Assembly (NCBI RefSeq): GCF_009759665.1
Contig: NZ_WQNE01000004.1
Coordinates: forward strand, 248,001 to 312,000
Length of the DNA stretch: 64,000 nucleotides
Direction: 5' to 3'
Source: Bradyrhizobium cajani
GTDB taxonomy: Bacteria > Pseudomonadota > Alphaproteobacteria > Rhizobiales > Xanthobacteraceae
Below, piece by piece: positions 54,319-63,372 of this stretch (positions are counted from its first letter, which is position 1; every line of letters begins with the position of its first letter). The position numbers were made by a program, and so were the translations under genes. A model generated the notes under the pieces. It saw nothing but the letters and a program-made list of their open reading frames with translations, made no database searches and was not told the origin of the DNA.

Positions 54319-54427
54319 CCTCATGGTGAGGAGCGCGCCCTTGGCGCGCGTCTCGAACCATGAAGGCCCGACGTCGCCCGTGACCATCCTTCGAGACGCC
54401 CGCCTTTGGCGGGCCCTCAGGATGAGG
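54319..54427. repeat. Intergenic palindromic repeat, family R5, copy 2
   Basis: Starts CCTCATGGTGAGGAGC and ends CCCTCAGGATGAGG; the inside holds GTCTCGAACCATGAAGGCC and CCATCCTTCGAGACG blocks. It is the inverted counterpart of 22916-23015 with some changes in the hairpin tips. It lies between two convergent gene sets. Confidence 0.85.
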
Positions 54428-54430
54428 ACC

Positions 54431-55177
54431 TCAAATGACGATCTCGCGCATCACGCGACGGCAATCCATCTCGTATTCGAGATCGACCACCGGCGGCCGG
54501 GCAAAATGCCAGGTCAGGCCGGAGCGCAGCGCGCCGCGGCGGACCAGCTCGTCGACGAGAGCGTGGTGGAAGTCGTGCACGGAATAGGCCTGCACGCCGG
54601 TCGTGTCCTTCCAGCCGTAGCCGAAGGCCGCCATCCGGTTCTCCATCTGCGACGTGGTGGTGAAGCGCACCTTCTCCCGCAGCCCCTCCGGGCTGAGGTC
54701 GCGGTAGCGCACCGTGCGCTCGACATAAGTGCCGCTGCCCTCGCGCGCCTCGGCGCCGCCGGCGATCACGAAGCTCGGCGCCGTCGAGCGGGTCGGGCGC
54801 GTGAAGGAGAACGCGTAGAATGACGGTTCGGAGGGCGGATCGATCTCGGGACAGACATTGCTGCGTGCCACCGGATTGGTGGTGCCGTCGAAGATGCCCC
54901 ATTCCGACAGCGTCTTCACGTAGTGCAGGTTGAACGCACGAAAGCCTTCCTCGCTGAAAGCTGCCGGCGAACGCAGCTCGCACGCACAGAACGCCGTCAG
55001 CGGACGCCCAGCCTCCTGGATGAACTTTGCGGCGAGCGCAAACCCTTCCGCGAGCGGCACCAGGCGGTCGAACCGGACGCGCTCGATCTCGTAGCCGTCA
55101 TCTGCGGCAGCACCCGCCGAATACTGGAACACCGACGGAATGAAACGATAATTGCCGGCAGAGAATTCACGCGTCAT
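54431..55177 (-). CDS. CnbZ-like protein (2-amino-5-chloromuconate deaminase family)
   Basis: 248 aa from the ATG at 55175-55177, behind AGGAG. It starts FSAGNYRFIPSVFQYSAGAAADDGYEIERVRF and has CACELRSPAAFSEEGFRAFN and RSNVCPEIDPPSEPSFYAFSF. I recognise a resemblance to the CnbZ deaminase group, whose members deaminate aminomuconate-type compounds, but only from memory. No other ring-cleavage genes lie nearby. It follows the cyclase gene by nine bases on the same strand. Confidence 0.6.
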   Translation of the reverse strand: MTREFSAGNYRFIPSVFQYSAGAAADDGYEIERVRFDRLVPLAEGFALAAKFIQEAGRPLTAFCACELRSPAAFSEEGFRAFNLHYVKTLSEWGIFDGTTNPVARSNVCPEIDPPSEPSFYAFSFTRPTRSTAPSFVIAGGAEAREGSGTYVERTVRYRDLSPEGLREKVRFTTTSQMENRMAAFGYGWKDTTGVQAYSVHDFHHALVDELVRRGALRSGLTWHFARPPVVDLEYEMDCRRVMREIVI

Positions 55178-55186
55178 CACGGTCTC

Positions 55187-56437
55187 CTATTCCAGTTGCA
55201 TGCGAATGCCGCTAGCGCCATTGAGCAGGCGCTTCAGGTGAAAGCCGGCGAGCTGGTCGTCGGCGTGCATGCCGACCAATGCGGCAAAGGCCGGCATGGC
55301 CGCAGCGTCGCCGGCCTCCATCTTGGCAAACGCCTCGGAATAGAGCGCCGTTTCCGGCGCTTCGAATTTGGCCTTTATCAGCGGCTCGAACGCGCGCAGC
55401 GGCTCGCTGCGTCCGCGCAGCATCAGCTCACCGACCGGGCGCCCCTGAAAGTTCTCGGCCGCCTTGGCGACGCTGGCACTGACGCAGATGCGCGTTCCCA
55501 GATGCTTGTTGGCAGCCTCCAGCCGCGCCGCGATATTGATGGAGTCCCCATACGCGGTGTAGTCGAAGAAGCGATTTCCGCCGAAATTGCCGACCAGTGC
55601 CGGCCCGGCGTGAATGCCGATGCGCGTGGTTCCGAAATTCACGCCCCTGACCTTCTGGCGCACGCAAAAGTCCTGCGCCCAGGCATCGAGATCATGCGCG
55701 CAGGCGACCGCGCGCGTTGCGTAGTCCAGCTGATCGTCGGGGGCGTTGAAGAGCACCTGGATCGCATCGCCAATGATCTTGGCGACCGTCCCCTCGTGCG
55801 CGAAGACGACCTCGGTCATCCCACCGACATACTCGTTCAGGAGCTCGCCCAGCGTCTCCGGCGGCGCGCTCTCGACCAGCGAGGTGAAGCCGGTGATATC
55901 CGTGAAGATGGTCGCGACATCGCGCCACTGCACTTCGATCCCCTCACCTTCGCCACCCGCCGCCAGACGCTTGGCGAGCTCCGGCGAGAAATGGCGCGAC
56001 AGCGCAGCATGGGCGCGCTCTGCCGCCATCTGGCGGCGCCGCACCTCACGCAGCATCTCCACGTGACGAATGGTTTTGTCGATCGTGGCCTCGAGATCAG
56101 CGAAGTCGATCGGCTTGGTGAGGAAGTCGAACGCGCCGCGGTTCATGGCCGTGCGGATGTTGCTCATGTCACCATAGGCCGAGACGATGATGGTCGACTT
56201 CTTGTCTTCGGCGTCCTGGAGCTTTTGCAGCAGCGACAGCCCGTCCATCCGGGGCATGTTGATGTCGGAGACCACCATGTCGACCTGCGGATTCTGCTCG
56301 AGCGATTGCAGCGCCTCGAGGCCATCACGGGCGAATATGATGTCGATGAGCCCGTCGCGGATCCGCCTGCGGAATTTTTGCAGAACCAGCGCCTCGAGAT
56401 CCGGCTCGTCGTCGACGAAGAGGATGGTCGCAGTCAT
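55187..56437 (-). CDS. Response regulator fused to class III adenylate cyclase
   Basis: 416 aa from the ATG at 56435-56437. Residues 1 to about 125 are a receiver domain, phosphoacceptor D58 (VVSDINMP), with SAYGD and LTKPIDF switch residues. A helical linker leads to a class III nucleotidyl cyclase: metal Asp residues in IFTDITGFTSL and KIIGDAIQVLF, base-binding Asp in FDYTAYGDSINIAARLE, which also carries the transition-state Asn and Arg. All catalytic positions look intact and point to cAMP. Phosphorylation probably gates cyclase activity. Confidence 0.93.
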   Translation of the reverse strand: MTATILFVDDEPDLEALVLQKFRRRIRDGLIDIIFARDGLEALQSLEQNPQVDMVVSDINMPRMDGLSLLQKLQDAEDKKSTIIVSAYGDMSNIRTAMNRGAFDFLTKPIDFADLEATIDKTIRHVEMLREVRRRQMAAERAHAALSRHFSPELAKRLAAGGEGEGIEVQWRDVATIFTDITGFTSLVESAPPETLGELLNEYVGGMTEVVFAHEGTVAKIIGDAIQVLFNAPDDQLDYATRAVACAHDLDAWAQDFCVRQKVRGVNFGTTRIGIHAGPALVGNFGGNRFFDYTAYGDSINIAARLEAANKHLGTRICVSASVAKAAENFQGRPVGELMLRGRSEPLRAFEPLIKAKFEAPETALYSEAFAKMEAGDAAAMPAFAALVGMHADDQLAGFHLKRLLNGASGIRMQLE

Positions 56438-56823
56438 GCGGCTTGCTCGAGCCTCGTATCGATCTCCTGCCGCAACAGCGCAAAGTCGATCGGCTTGGTG
56501 AGGAGCCCGACGGCGCCGCGCTCGATGGCCTTGCGGCGCGTCTCGGCATCGCCATAGGCCGTGATCATGATGACGGGAACGTCCGGATGCGCGGCGCGGA
56601 CCTTCGGCAGCATGTCGAGGCCGCTCATGCCGGGCATGTTGATATCGGACAGGATCAGGATCAACGAGGGATCGCGAACCTCCGCGGCGACCCTGAGTGC
56701 ATCCGGCGCAGAGGGCGCGAACTCCATCTGGAAGCGGCCGGCGCGCAATTCGCGCCGGAACTGCTGCCGGAACAGCGCCTCGACGTCGGGCTCGTCGTCG
56801 ACGACCAGGATGTAAACGTTCAA
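56434..56823 (-). CDS. Single-domain response regulator
   Basis: 129 aa. It begins with a TTG codon at 56821-56823 (LNVYILVVDDEP) since no ATG or GTG fits; the TTG overlaps the kinase stop (TTGA). Phosphoacceptor D60 is in LSDINMPGMSG, followed by MITAYGD and LTKPIDF. No output domain, so it works by phosphotransfer or protein contacts. Its stop overlaps the next ATG by four bases, tying it to the cyclase. Confidence 0.9.
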   Translation of the reverse strand: MNVYILVVDDEPDVEALFRQQFRRELRAGRFQMEFAPSAPDALRVAAEVRDPSLILILSDINMPGMSGLDMLPKVRAAHPDVPVIMITAYGDAETRRKAIERGAVGLLTKPIDFALLRQEIDTRLEQAA

Positions 56824-58868
56824 GGCTTGCCTCCGGGGGTGCCGCCAGCCGCCATCGTGCGCGGCAGGGTGATGATGAATTCGGTGAATACACCGGCCTC
56901 GCTGTTCACGTCGATCGTGCCGCCATGCTGTTTCACGACGATGTCGTGACTCATGGACAGGCCGAGCCCGGTGCCCTCGCCGGCCGGCTTGGTGGTGAAG
57001 AAGGGATTGAACATCTTCTCCCTCACCTCGGGTGGAATCCCGGTGCCGTTGTCGCGGATCCGGATTTCGACACTGCCGCCGAGATCTTTCGTCGTCGCGC
57101 TCAAGGTCGGCTCGAAGCCGTCTCCGGCGCTCTCCTTGCGCTTGGCTCCGGCATAGAAGCCGTTCGAGATCAGGTTCAGCAAGACGCGCGTGATCTCCTG
57201 CGGATAGATGTCGACCATGCCGGCGGCGGGATCGAATTCGCGCTTGAGCGTGACGTTGAAGGCCGGCCGTTCGGCGCGCGCGCCGTGATAGGCCAGATTG
57301 AGGCTTTCCTCCACGACCGCATTGATATCGACGGCGCGATGCTCGCCGGAGCCCTCGCGCGAATGCAGCAGCATGTTCCTGACGATGGAATCGGCGCGCC
57401 TGCCGTGCTGCACCACCTTCTCGAGATTGCCCCTGAGCATCGAGGTCAGCTCGTCGACCTCCTCCTTGGTCTTGCCCTCGAGCGCGGCCGATTGCAGGAC
57501 CTCGTTGAGCTCGTCGATCAGCTCCGTCGAGACTGCCGAGAAATTGTTGACGAAATTGAGCGGGTTCTTGATCTCGTGGGCGATCCCCGCCGTGAGCTGG
57601 CCGAGGGAGGCGAGCTTCTCGGTCTGGATCAGGCGATCCTGGGCGGCGCGCAGATCGTTCAGGGATTGCCGGAGTTCCGCGGTCCGCTGCTGGACCTTGT
57701 TTTCGAGGTCGGCATAGGATTCCTGCAAGCGCTCGCCCATGTGATTGAACTGGTCGGCGAGACCTTCGAGCTCGTCGCCGGTTTTGATCGAAATGCGCTG
57801 GGCGAAATCGCCCCCGCCGATGCGCTCGGCGCCGATGCGCAGCGCCTGGATCGGTCCCACCATACGGCGCGCCAGGAAGATTCCGGCGAGCACCGCGAAG
57901 ATCGAGGCGACGAGCAGCACGAGTGCGAGCCGTTCCAGCGCGGCATAGAGCGCCGCGTAGGCTTCCTCGACGGGCAGCTCGACGAACATCGTCCAATGCA
58001 TCGGCTCGATCGGGGCCGATGCGGTCAACACTTTCCGCCCTTGGATGTTGCGCGCTTCGGGAAGCGCGTCGGGCAAGGTGCCGCTTCCGGCCAGCGCGGC
58101 GCGAACCTGCGCTAGATTCGACATGTCGGTGTTGCGCAGGACCAGGCTGATGTCGGGATGCGCGATCAGGCGCCCCTCCGGGCCGACCACATAAGCGTGC
58201 CCATGCTTGCCGACCTTGATCTGGGACACGACGTCCCAGATCAGCTTGAGGTTGACCTCGGCGATGCTGACGCCGGCATCCTTGCGCGCGCCGGCCTGCG
58301 CCAGCGTCATGTAGGGCTCGGAGTCTCTGCGGAAATAGACCGGCCCGTAAAAGACCTTGTGCGCGACCGCCTGCGTGAACTTGGGGTCGTCCGAAAGGTC
58401 GATCCCGCTATCGATGGCGTCCACCGCGAGCCGGGACACCCGCAGCCGCTCCCTGCCGGTCGCATCGACCTGGCCCAGCTCGGTGATTGCCGGCACCTGG
58501 CGCAGCAGCCGCAACGCATCGAACCGGCGCTGCTCGATCGAGCTTGCCGCCCACGGCAGTTGCGTGGTCCAGCCGAGCTGGTTCTCGATCTCCTTGACGA
58601 ACTGGCCGATCTTGGCCGCTGCCGCCTCGGCCTGCTCATGCTGGACCCGGATCAGCGAGGCCTTGTGCTCGCGATAATAAAAGAAGACCTCGAACAGGCC
58701 GTTGGCCAGCAGCGCGATGGCGACGACGGCCACGAACAGCCCGACATATTTGGTGAACAGCCGGACCCTGATTCCCCGCTCCGCCGCTTCGCCGGACACG
58801 ACGCCATCCGCGGCGGCGCTCGGCCGCGTCCTGGCATGCGGGGTGTCGGAATGGAGGGAGATGCTCAT
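56820..58868 (-). CDS. Membrane sensor histidine kinase (dCache-HAMP-HisKA-HATPase)
   Basis: 682 aa from the ATG at 58866-58868. One membrane segment (LFTKYVGLFVAVVAIALLANGLF) is followed by a periplasmic sensor of about 270 residues, with dCache-like segments (FYGPVYFRRDSEPYMTLAQAG, HGHAYVVGPEGRLIAHPDISL), then a second membrane segment, a HAMP linker, a coiled coil, and the kinase core. H431 lies in AGIAHEIKNPLNFVNNF. ATP-lid motifs are DNGTGIP, FNPFFTTKP and GEGTGLGLS. dCache domains usually bind small organic acids or amino acids. Confidence 0.93.
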   Translation of the reverse strand: MSISLHSDTPHARTRPSAAADGVVSGEAAERGIRVRLFTKYVGLFVAVVAIALLANGLFEVFFYYREHKASLIRVQHEQAEAAAAKIGQFVKEIENQLGWTTQLPWAASSIEQRRFDALRLLRQVPAITELGQVDATGRERLRVSRLAVDAIDSGIDLSDDPKFTQAVAHKVFYGPVYFRRDSEPYMTLAQAGARKDAGVSIAEVNLKLIWDVVSQIKVGKHGHAYVVGPEGRLIAHPDISLVLRNTDMSNLAQVRAALAGSGTLPDALPEARNIQGRKVLTASAPIEPMHWTMFVELPVEEAYAALYAALERLALVLLVASIFAVLAGIFLARRMVGPIQALRIGAERIGGGDFAQRISIKTGDELEGLADQFNHMGERLQESYADLENKVQQRTAELRQSLNDLRAAQDRLIQTEKLASLGQLTAGIAHEIKNPLNFVNNFSAVSTELIDELNEVLQSAALEGKTKEEVDELTSMLRGNLEKVVQHGRRADSIVRNMLLHSREGSGEHRAVDINAVVEESLNLAYHGARAERPAFNVTLKREFDPAAGMVDIYPQEITRVLLNLISNGFYAGAKRKESAGDGFEPTLSATTKDLGGSVEIRIRDNGTGIPPEVREKMFNPFFTTKPAGEGTGLGLSMSHDIVVKQHGGTIDVNSEAGVFTEFIITLPRTMAAGGTPGGKP

Positions 58869-58953
58869 CCCGCCAAGCCTAGCAAGAAGGCCGGACCTTG
58901 TCTCTCGGCAGCGCGGGAAGGCCTTGCCCAAAACCTAACGGCAGCACCCAGGC

Positions 58954-58992
58954 ACACAAAAAAGGGCGGCAACGGATAACCGCTGCCGCCCC
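58954..58992 (-). terminator. Rho-independent terminator of the RND operon
   Basis: On the minus strand a 12-bp stem (GGGCGGCAGCGG / CCGTTGCCGCCC) with a four-base loop is followed by TTTTTTGTGTG. It lies about 22 bp past the RND pump stop. Confidence 0.85.
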
Positions 58993-59013
58993 TTGGTTCG
59001 CTTGCTTGCGGCG

Positions 59014-62000
59014 TCAGGTCGGACGCAAGGCCTTGTTGGAGTCGAGGTCGAGATCGGCGACCTGCTTGTTCCGCTCGGAATCGGCTGCCGCGCGATGGTC
59101 GGTCGCCAGCACCACATAGACCGCCGGCAGCACGAACAGCGTGAACAGCGTGCCGATCGACATGCCGGCGACGACGACCAGACCGATCGAGAAGCGGCTG
59201 GCTGCGCCCGCGCCGGTCGCGGTCAGCAGCGGGATCAGGCCCGTCACCATCGCGGCGGTGGTCATCAGGATCGGCCGCAGGCGGATACGGGCCGACATCT
59301 CGATGGCCGAGCGGCGGTCGAGCCGCTCGTTGACCTGGAGCTCGTTGGCGAACTCCACCATCAGGATGCCGTGCTTGGTGATCAGGCCGACCAGGGTGAG
59401 CAGACCGACCTGGGTGTAGATGTTCATGGTCGCCGCGCCGAAGAACAGCGGGATCAGCGCGCCGACGATCGCCATCGGCACCGAGATCATGATCACCAGC
59501 GGGTCGCGCAAGCTCTCGAACTGCGCCGCCAGCACCAGGAAGATGATGATCAGTGCGAAGCCGAAGGTGATCGCGAGCTGGTTGCCTTCCTGCACATATT
59601 GCCGGGAGTCGGCCAGATAGTCGTGGCTGAAGCCTTGCGGCAGATTCTTGGCCTCGCCTTCGAGGAAGTCGACCGCCGCACCAACGGTCACGCCCGGCAT
59701 CGGCACGGCCGAGAACGTCGCCGAATTGAGCTGGTTGTAGTGGGTCAGCGAATTCGGGTCGGTCTTGGTGTCGATCGACACCACCGTCGACAGCGGGAGC
59801 TGCTGGCCGGTGTTGGTCGTGACGTAGTAGCCACCGAGCGATTCCGGCGACAGACGCTTGCCGCGCGGCACCTGCGGGATCACCTGGTAGGAACGACCCT
59901 CCAGATTGAAGCGGTTGATGTAGTTGCCGCCGAGCAGCACCGCGAGCGTAGAGCCGAGGTTCTGCATGTTGACGCCGAGGTCCTGCGCCTTGGTGCGGTC
60001 GATCGTCACCTTCACGTTCGGCTGGTTGTAGGCAAGGTCGCTGTCGGAGACGATGAACATGCCGCTCTTGCGCGCAGCATCCTTCAGCTTCTCCATCTGC
60101 TCATAGACCGTCTGATAGCTGGCGGTGGAGTTGATCACCATCTGGATCGGGAGGCCGCCCGGCCCGCCCGGCAGCGGCGGCAGGTTGAATGCGAAGGCCT
60201 GCACGCCCTCGATCTTGGAGAGTTCGGCCTGCACCAGCGGCTTCAAGGCGATCGACGAGCGCTTGCGCTCCTCCCAGGGCTTCAAGAGCATGCCGGCGAT
60301 GCCGCCCTGGGGACCATTGATGCCGTTCAGCACGAAGCGCAGATCGGTCTCTGGGAATTTCTGGAATTCCTTGTCGAGCTTCTCGCCGTAGTAATCGACA
60401 TAATCGATGTTGGCGTATTTCGGCGCCTTGGTCACCGCGAACACGATGCCCTGGTCTTCCTCCGGCGCCAGCTCCTTCGAGGTGTGCATGTAGAGGAAGC
60501 CGACCAGCCCGAGGATCGTGACCGCGAACAGGCCGGTGATCGCCTTGTAGTCCAGCGAGCGATCGAGCTTGCGCCCGTACCACCGCGTAATCGCGCCGAA
60601 CACCTTGTTGACGAGCTTGGCGAAGCGGCCCTCTTCGGTGTTCCTCAGCAGCACCGAGCACATCATCGGCGACAGCGTCAGCGCGATCACGCCCGATACG
60701 ATCACCGAGCCCGCGAGGGTGAAGGCGAATTCGCGGAACAGCGAACCGGTGAGGCCGCCAAGGAAGCCGATCGGCGCGTACACCGCGGCAAGCGTGATCG
60801 TCATCGAGATGACCGGACCGACGATTTCGCGCGCGCCTTGCAGCGACGCCTGTACCGGCGTCTTGCCCTCCTCCAGATGGCGGTGGATGTTCTCCACCAC
60901 GACGATGGCGTCGTCGACCACGAGGCCGATCGCGAGCACCATCGCGAGCAGGGTCAAAAGGTTGAAGCTGAAGCCCAGTGCCAGCATCAAGGTGCAGACG
61001 CCGATCATCGACAGCGGAATGGTGACGACCGGAATGATCACCGAACGCAGCGAGGCCAGGAACAGGAAGATCACCACGATCACGATGATCACGGCTTCGC
61101 CCAGCGTCTTCTCCACCTCGTCGATCGAGGACTGGATGAACTTGGTCGAATCGTAGGCGACCTTCATCTTCATCGACGGCGGCAGATTGCGTTCGAGTTC
61201 GGGGAACAGCGCGCGTACGCCCTTGACCAGCGTCAGCGGGTTGCCTTGCGGCGTCGCGTTCACGCCGATGAAGATCGCGTGCTCGCCGTTGAAGGCGACG
61301 CTCGCATCCGTGCTCTGGGCCGCAAGCTCGACGGTGGCGATGTCCTCCATCCGCACGAAGCCGCCATCCTTGGCCTTGACGATCATCTTCCTGAACTGGT
61401 TGACGTCGGTCAGGCTGGTGTTCGTCGAGATGTTGGAAACGATGAGATAGCCTTTGGTCTGGCCCGCCGCGGACTGGAAGTTGTTGGCGGTGATCGCGGC
61501 CGCGACATCGGCCGGCGACACGTTGCGGCCAGCCATCTTCACGGGATCTAGCCAGAGCCGCATCGCAAAGGTCTGGCCGCCCAGGATGTCGGCCGAGGCC
61601 ACGCCGTCGACGGTCGACAGCACCGGCTGCACCACGCGCGTCAGATAGTCGGAGATCGCCGAGCCCGACAGCTCCTCGGAGGAAAAGCCGAGATACATCA
61701 CGGCCGTGGTCTGGCCCGTGGTCTTGGTGACGATCGGGTCGTTGGATTCCTTCGGGATCAAATATTTGACCGAGTTCGTCTTCGCCAGCACCTCGGTCAG
61801 CGCCTGGTTCGGATCGAAGTTCAGCTTGATGTAGACCTGGATCGTCGAGGTGCCGAGCACCGAGGACGAGGTCATGTAGTCGACACCCTCGGCGGAGGCC
61901 ACCGCCTGCTCGATCGGCGTGGTGATGAAGCCCTGGATCAGGTCCGCAGACGCGCCGGGATAGACGGTCGTGATGTTGATGACCGTGTTCGACAGCTTGG

Positions 62001-62112
62001 GATATTGCCGGATCGGCAGCACCATCGCCGCACGCAGGCCGATCAGCAGGATCAGCAGGCTGACGACGACCGACAGCACCGGTCGCTTGATGAAAATATC
62101 GGTAAGGGCCAT
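59014..62112 (-). CDS. RND-family multidrug efflux pump, inner-membrane subunit
   Basis: 1032 aa, full HAE1/AcrB-type length. It starts IFIKRPVLSVVVSLLILLIG, and the proton-relay Asp pair is in AIGLVVDDAIVVVENIHRH. The two large periplasmic loops and twelve membrane segments are present. The closest types by eye are MexW/MdtB/MdtC-like. Protons drive drug export through the adaptor encoded just upstream. No outer-membrane channel gene is in the window. Confidence 0.95.
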   Translation of the reverse strand: MALTDIFIKRPVLSVVVSLLILLIGLRAAMVLPIRQYPKLSNTVINITTVYPGASADLIQGFITTPIEQAVASAEGVDYMTSSSVLGTSTIQVYIKLNFDPNQALTEVLAKTNSVKYLIPKESNDPIVTKTTGQTTAVMYLGFSSEELSGSAISDYLTRVVQPVLSTVDGVASADILGGQTFAMRLWLDPVKMAGRNVSPADVAAAITANNFQSAAGQTKGYLIVSNISTNTSLTDVNQFRKMIVKAKDGGFVRMEDIATVELAAQSTDASVAFNGEHAIFIGVNATPQGNPLTLVKGVRALFPELERNLPPSMKMKVAYDSTKFIQSSIDEVEKTLGEAVIIVIVVIFLFLASLRSVIIPVVTIPLSMIGVCTLMLALGFSFNLLTLLAMVLAIGLVVDDAIVVVENIHRHLEEGKTPVQASLQGAREIVGPVISMTITLAAVYAPIGFLGGLTGSLFREFAFTLAGSVIVSGVIALTLSPMMCSVLLRNTEEGRFAKLVNKVFGAITRWYGRKLDRSLDYKAITGLFAVTILGLVGFLYMHTSKELAPEEDQGIVFAVTKAPKYANIDYVDYYGEKLDKEFQKFPETDLRFVLNGINGPQGGIAGMLLKPWEERKRSSIALKPLVQAELSKIEGVQAFAFNLPPLPGGPGGLPIQMVINSTASYQTVYEQMEKLKDAARKSGMFIVSDSDLAYNQPNVKVTIDRTKAQDLGVNMQNLGSTLAVLLGGNYINRFNLEGRSYQVIPQVPRGKRLSPESLGGYYVTTNTGQQLPLSTVVSIDTKTDPNSLTHYNQLNSATFSAVPMPGVTVGAAVDFLEGEAKNLPQGFSHDYLADSRQYVQEGNQLAITFGFALIIIFLVLAAQFESLRDPLVIMISVPMAIVGALIPLFFGAATMNIYTQVGLLTLVGLITKHGILMVEFANELQVNERLDRRSAIEMSARIRLRPILMTTAAMVTGLIPLLTATGAGAASRFSIGLVVVAGMSIGTLFTLFVLPAVYVVLATDHRAAADSERNKQVADLDLDSNKALRPT

Positions 62113-62143
62113 CGCGGCGATCTCGATCTCTATGTCTCAAGAA

Positions 62144-62170
62144 GCGTGATCCGGCCGAGCCGGATCACGC
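62144..62170 (-). promoter_or_regulatory. Intercistronic hairpin between adaptor and pump genes
   Basis: Two perfect 12-bp arms (GCGTGATCCGGC / GCCGGATCACGC) with a three-base loop lie between the adaptor stop and the pump start. No T-tract follows, so it is not a classic terminator. It may stabilise mRNA ends or moderate read-through. Confidence 0.65.
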
Positions 62171-62180
62171 GAATGTATTG

Positions 62181-63371
62181 TCAGTAGCGCGGCGGCTGCG
62201 CCGGGATCTGCGGGGCCGGGTCGGTCGAAATCGACACCGGCGCGCCCGATTGCAGCTTGAGCTGGCCGACGGCGACGACCTTGTCGCCCGGCTTCACGCC
62301 CTTGATGATCTCGACGCGTCCCTCGACCCGGTTGCCGGTCTGCACGAAGGTGCGCACCGCGGAGAGGCTGGTCTTGCCGTCCTCTTCCTTCTTCTCGGTG
62401 ATCAGGAACACCGAGTCGCCATACAGCGTGTAGTCGACCGCCGTCTCCGGCACGGTGATCACGGCCGGCTTCTCCGGCAGCACCACCGTGGTGGTCACGA
62501 ACATGCCGGGCTTCAGGATCTTCTCCGGATTGGCGATCGTCGCCTGCACGCGGATGTTGCGGGTGTCGGTCGCGATCTGCGGCTCGATCGTGGTGATCTT
62601 GCCCTCGAAGGTGCGGCCCGGATAGGCGTCGACCCTGAGCCGAACCGTCTGGCCGACCTTGAGGCTGCCGGAATCCTTTTCGGTCACCGTGAAGTTGGCC
62701 CACAGCTCAGACAGATCGGTCAGTGAGACGATCGCAGTGCCGGCCGTCAGATACTGGCCGACCTCGACCTTGCGCATGCCGAGATCGCCGGAGAACGGCG
62801 CGCGCACCAGCTTCTGCGAAATCAGCGCCTCGGTCTTGGCGATGCCCGCCTGCGCCTGGTCGTAATTAGCCTGCGCCTGATCCACGGTCGCCTGCGGACC
62901 GAATTGGCGCGACGCCAGCTGCTTGGCGCGGTCGAGCGATAGCTGCGCGACGGTCGCCTGCGCCTTGTAATTGGCGAGGTCGCCCTGCTCCGGCGTGTCG
63001 AATAGCTGCACCAGCGGCATGCCGGCTTCGACGTGAGTGCCCGGCTCAAACTTGATGTCGGTGACGCGGCCATTGACGTCGGCGCTGACGTCGACCTGGT
63101 GGACCGCGACAAGGCTGCCGACCGCGGTCAGCAGGTTCGGCACCACCTCTGACTTCGCCTCGGCCGCGCTGACCGCGGTCGGCGGCGGCTTGTTGTTGGC
63201 GAAGAACTGCTTGATCATCTGGCCGCGGAAATAATTGAACCAGACGAGGCCACCGACCAGCACGGCCAGCAGCGTGCCCACGATGATGAACCAGCGCACC
63301 GGCCGGACCGGACGCTTGGGAGCCTTGTCGATCGGTTCGCCCGAAATCTTGTGTTCGGCAACGATGTTCAT
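62181..63371 (-). CDS. RND efflux periplasmic adaptor (membrane fusion protein)
   Basis: 396 aa from the ATG at 63369-63371. A cytoplasmic tail and one membrane anchor (WFIIVGTLLAVLVGGLVWF) precede the lipoyl half (VHQVDVSADVNGRVTDIKFEPGTHVEAG), a coiled-coil hairpin (AKQLASRQFGPQATVDQAQ) and the beta-barrel part (LVRAPFSGDLGMRKVEVGQYL). Unlike AcrA there is no lipobox. It links the pump to an outer-membrane channel. Confidence 0.95.
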   Translation of the reverse strand: MNIVAEHKISGEPIDKAPKRPVRPVRWFIIVGTLLAVLVGGLVWFNYFRGQMIKQFFANNKPPPTAVSAAEAKSEVVPNLLTAVGSLVAVHQVDVSADVNGRVTDIKFEPGTHVEAGMPLVQLFDTPEQGDLANYKAQATVAQLSLDRAKQLASRQFGPQATVDQAQANYDQAQAGIAKTEALISQKLVRAPFSGDLGMRKVEVGQYLTAGTAIVSLTDLSELWANFTVTEKDSGSLKVGQTVRLRVDAYPGRTFEGKITTIEPQIATDTRNIRVQATIANPEKILKPGMFVTTTVVLPEKPAVITVPETAVDYTLYGDSVFLITEKKEEDGKTSLSAVRTFVQTGNRVEGRVEIIKGVKPGDKVVAVGQLKLQSGAPVSISTDPAPQIPAQPPRY

Positions 63372-63372
63372 G

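Noticed and set aside
56434..57996. A 520-residue protein formed by extending the lone receiver upstream
   Set aside because: The extension is out of frame with the kinase gene and lacks any domain. The receiver fold starts at the TTG, which overlaps the kinase stop.
58993..61551. Rightward open frame of about 850 codons opposite the RND pump
   Set aside because: Low-complexity His/Arg/Asp-rich product and the opposite strand encodes an intact AcrB-type pump.
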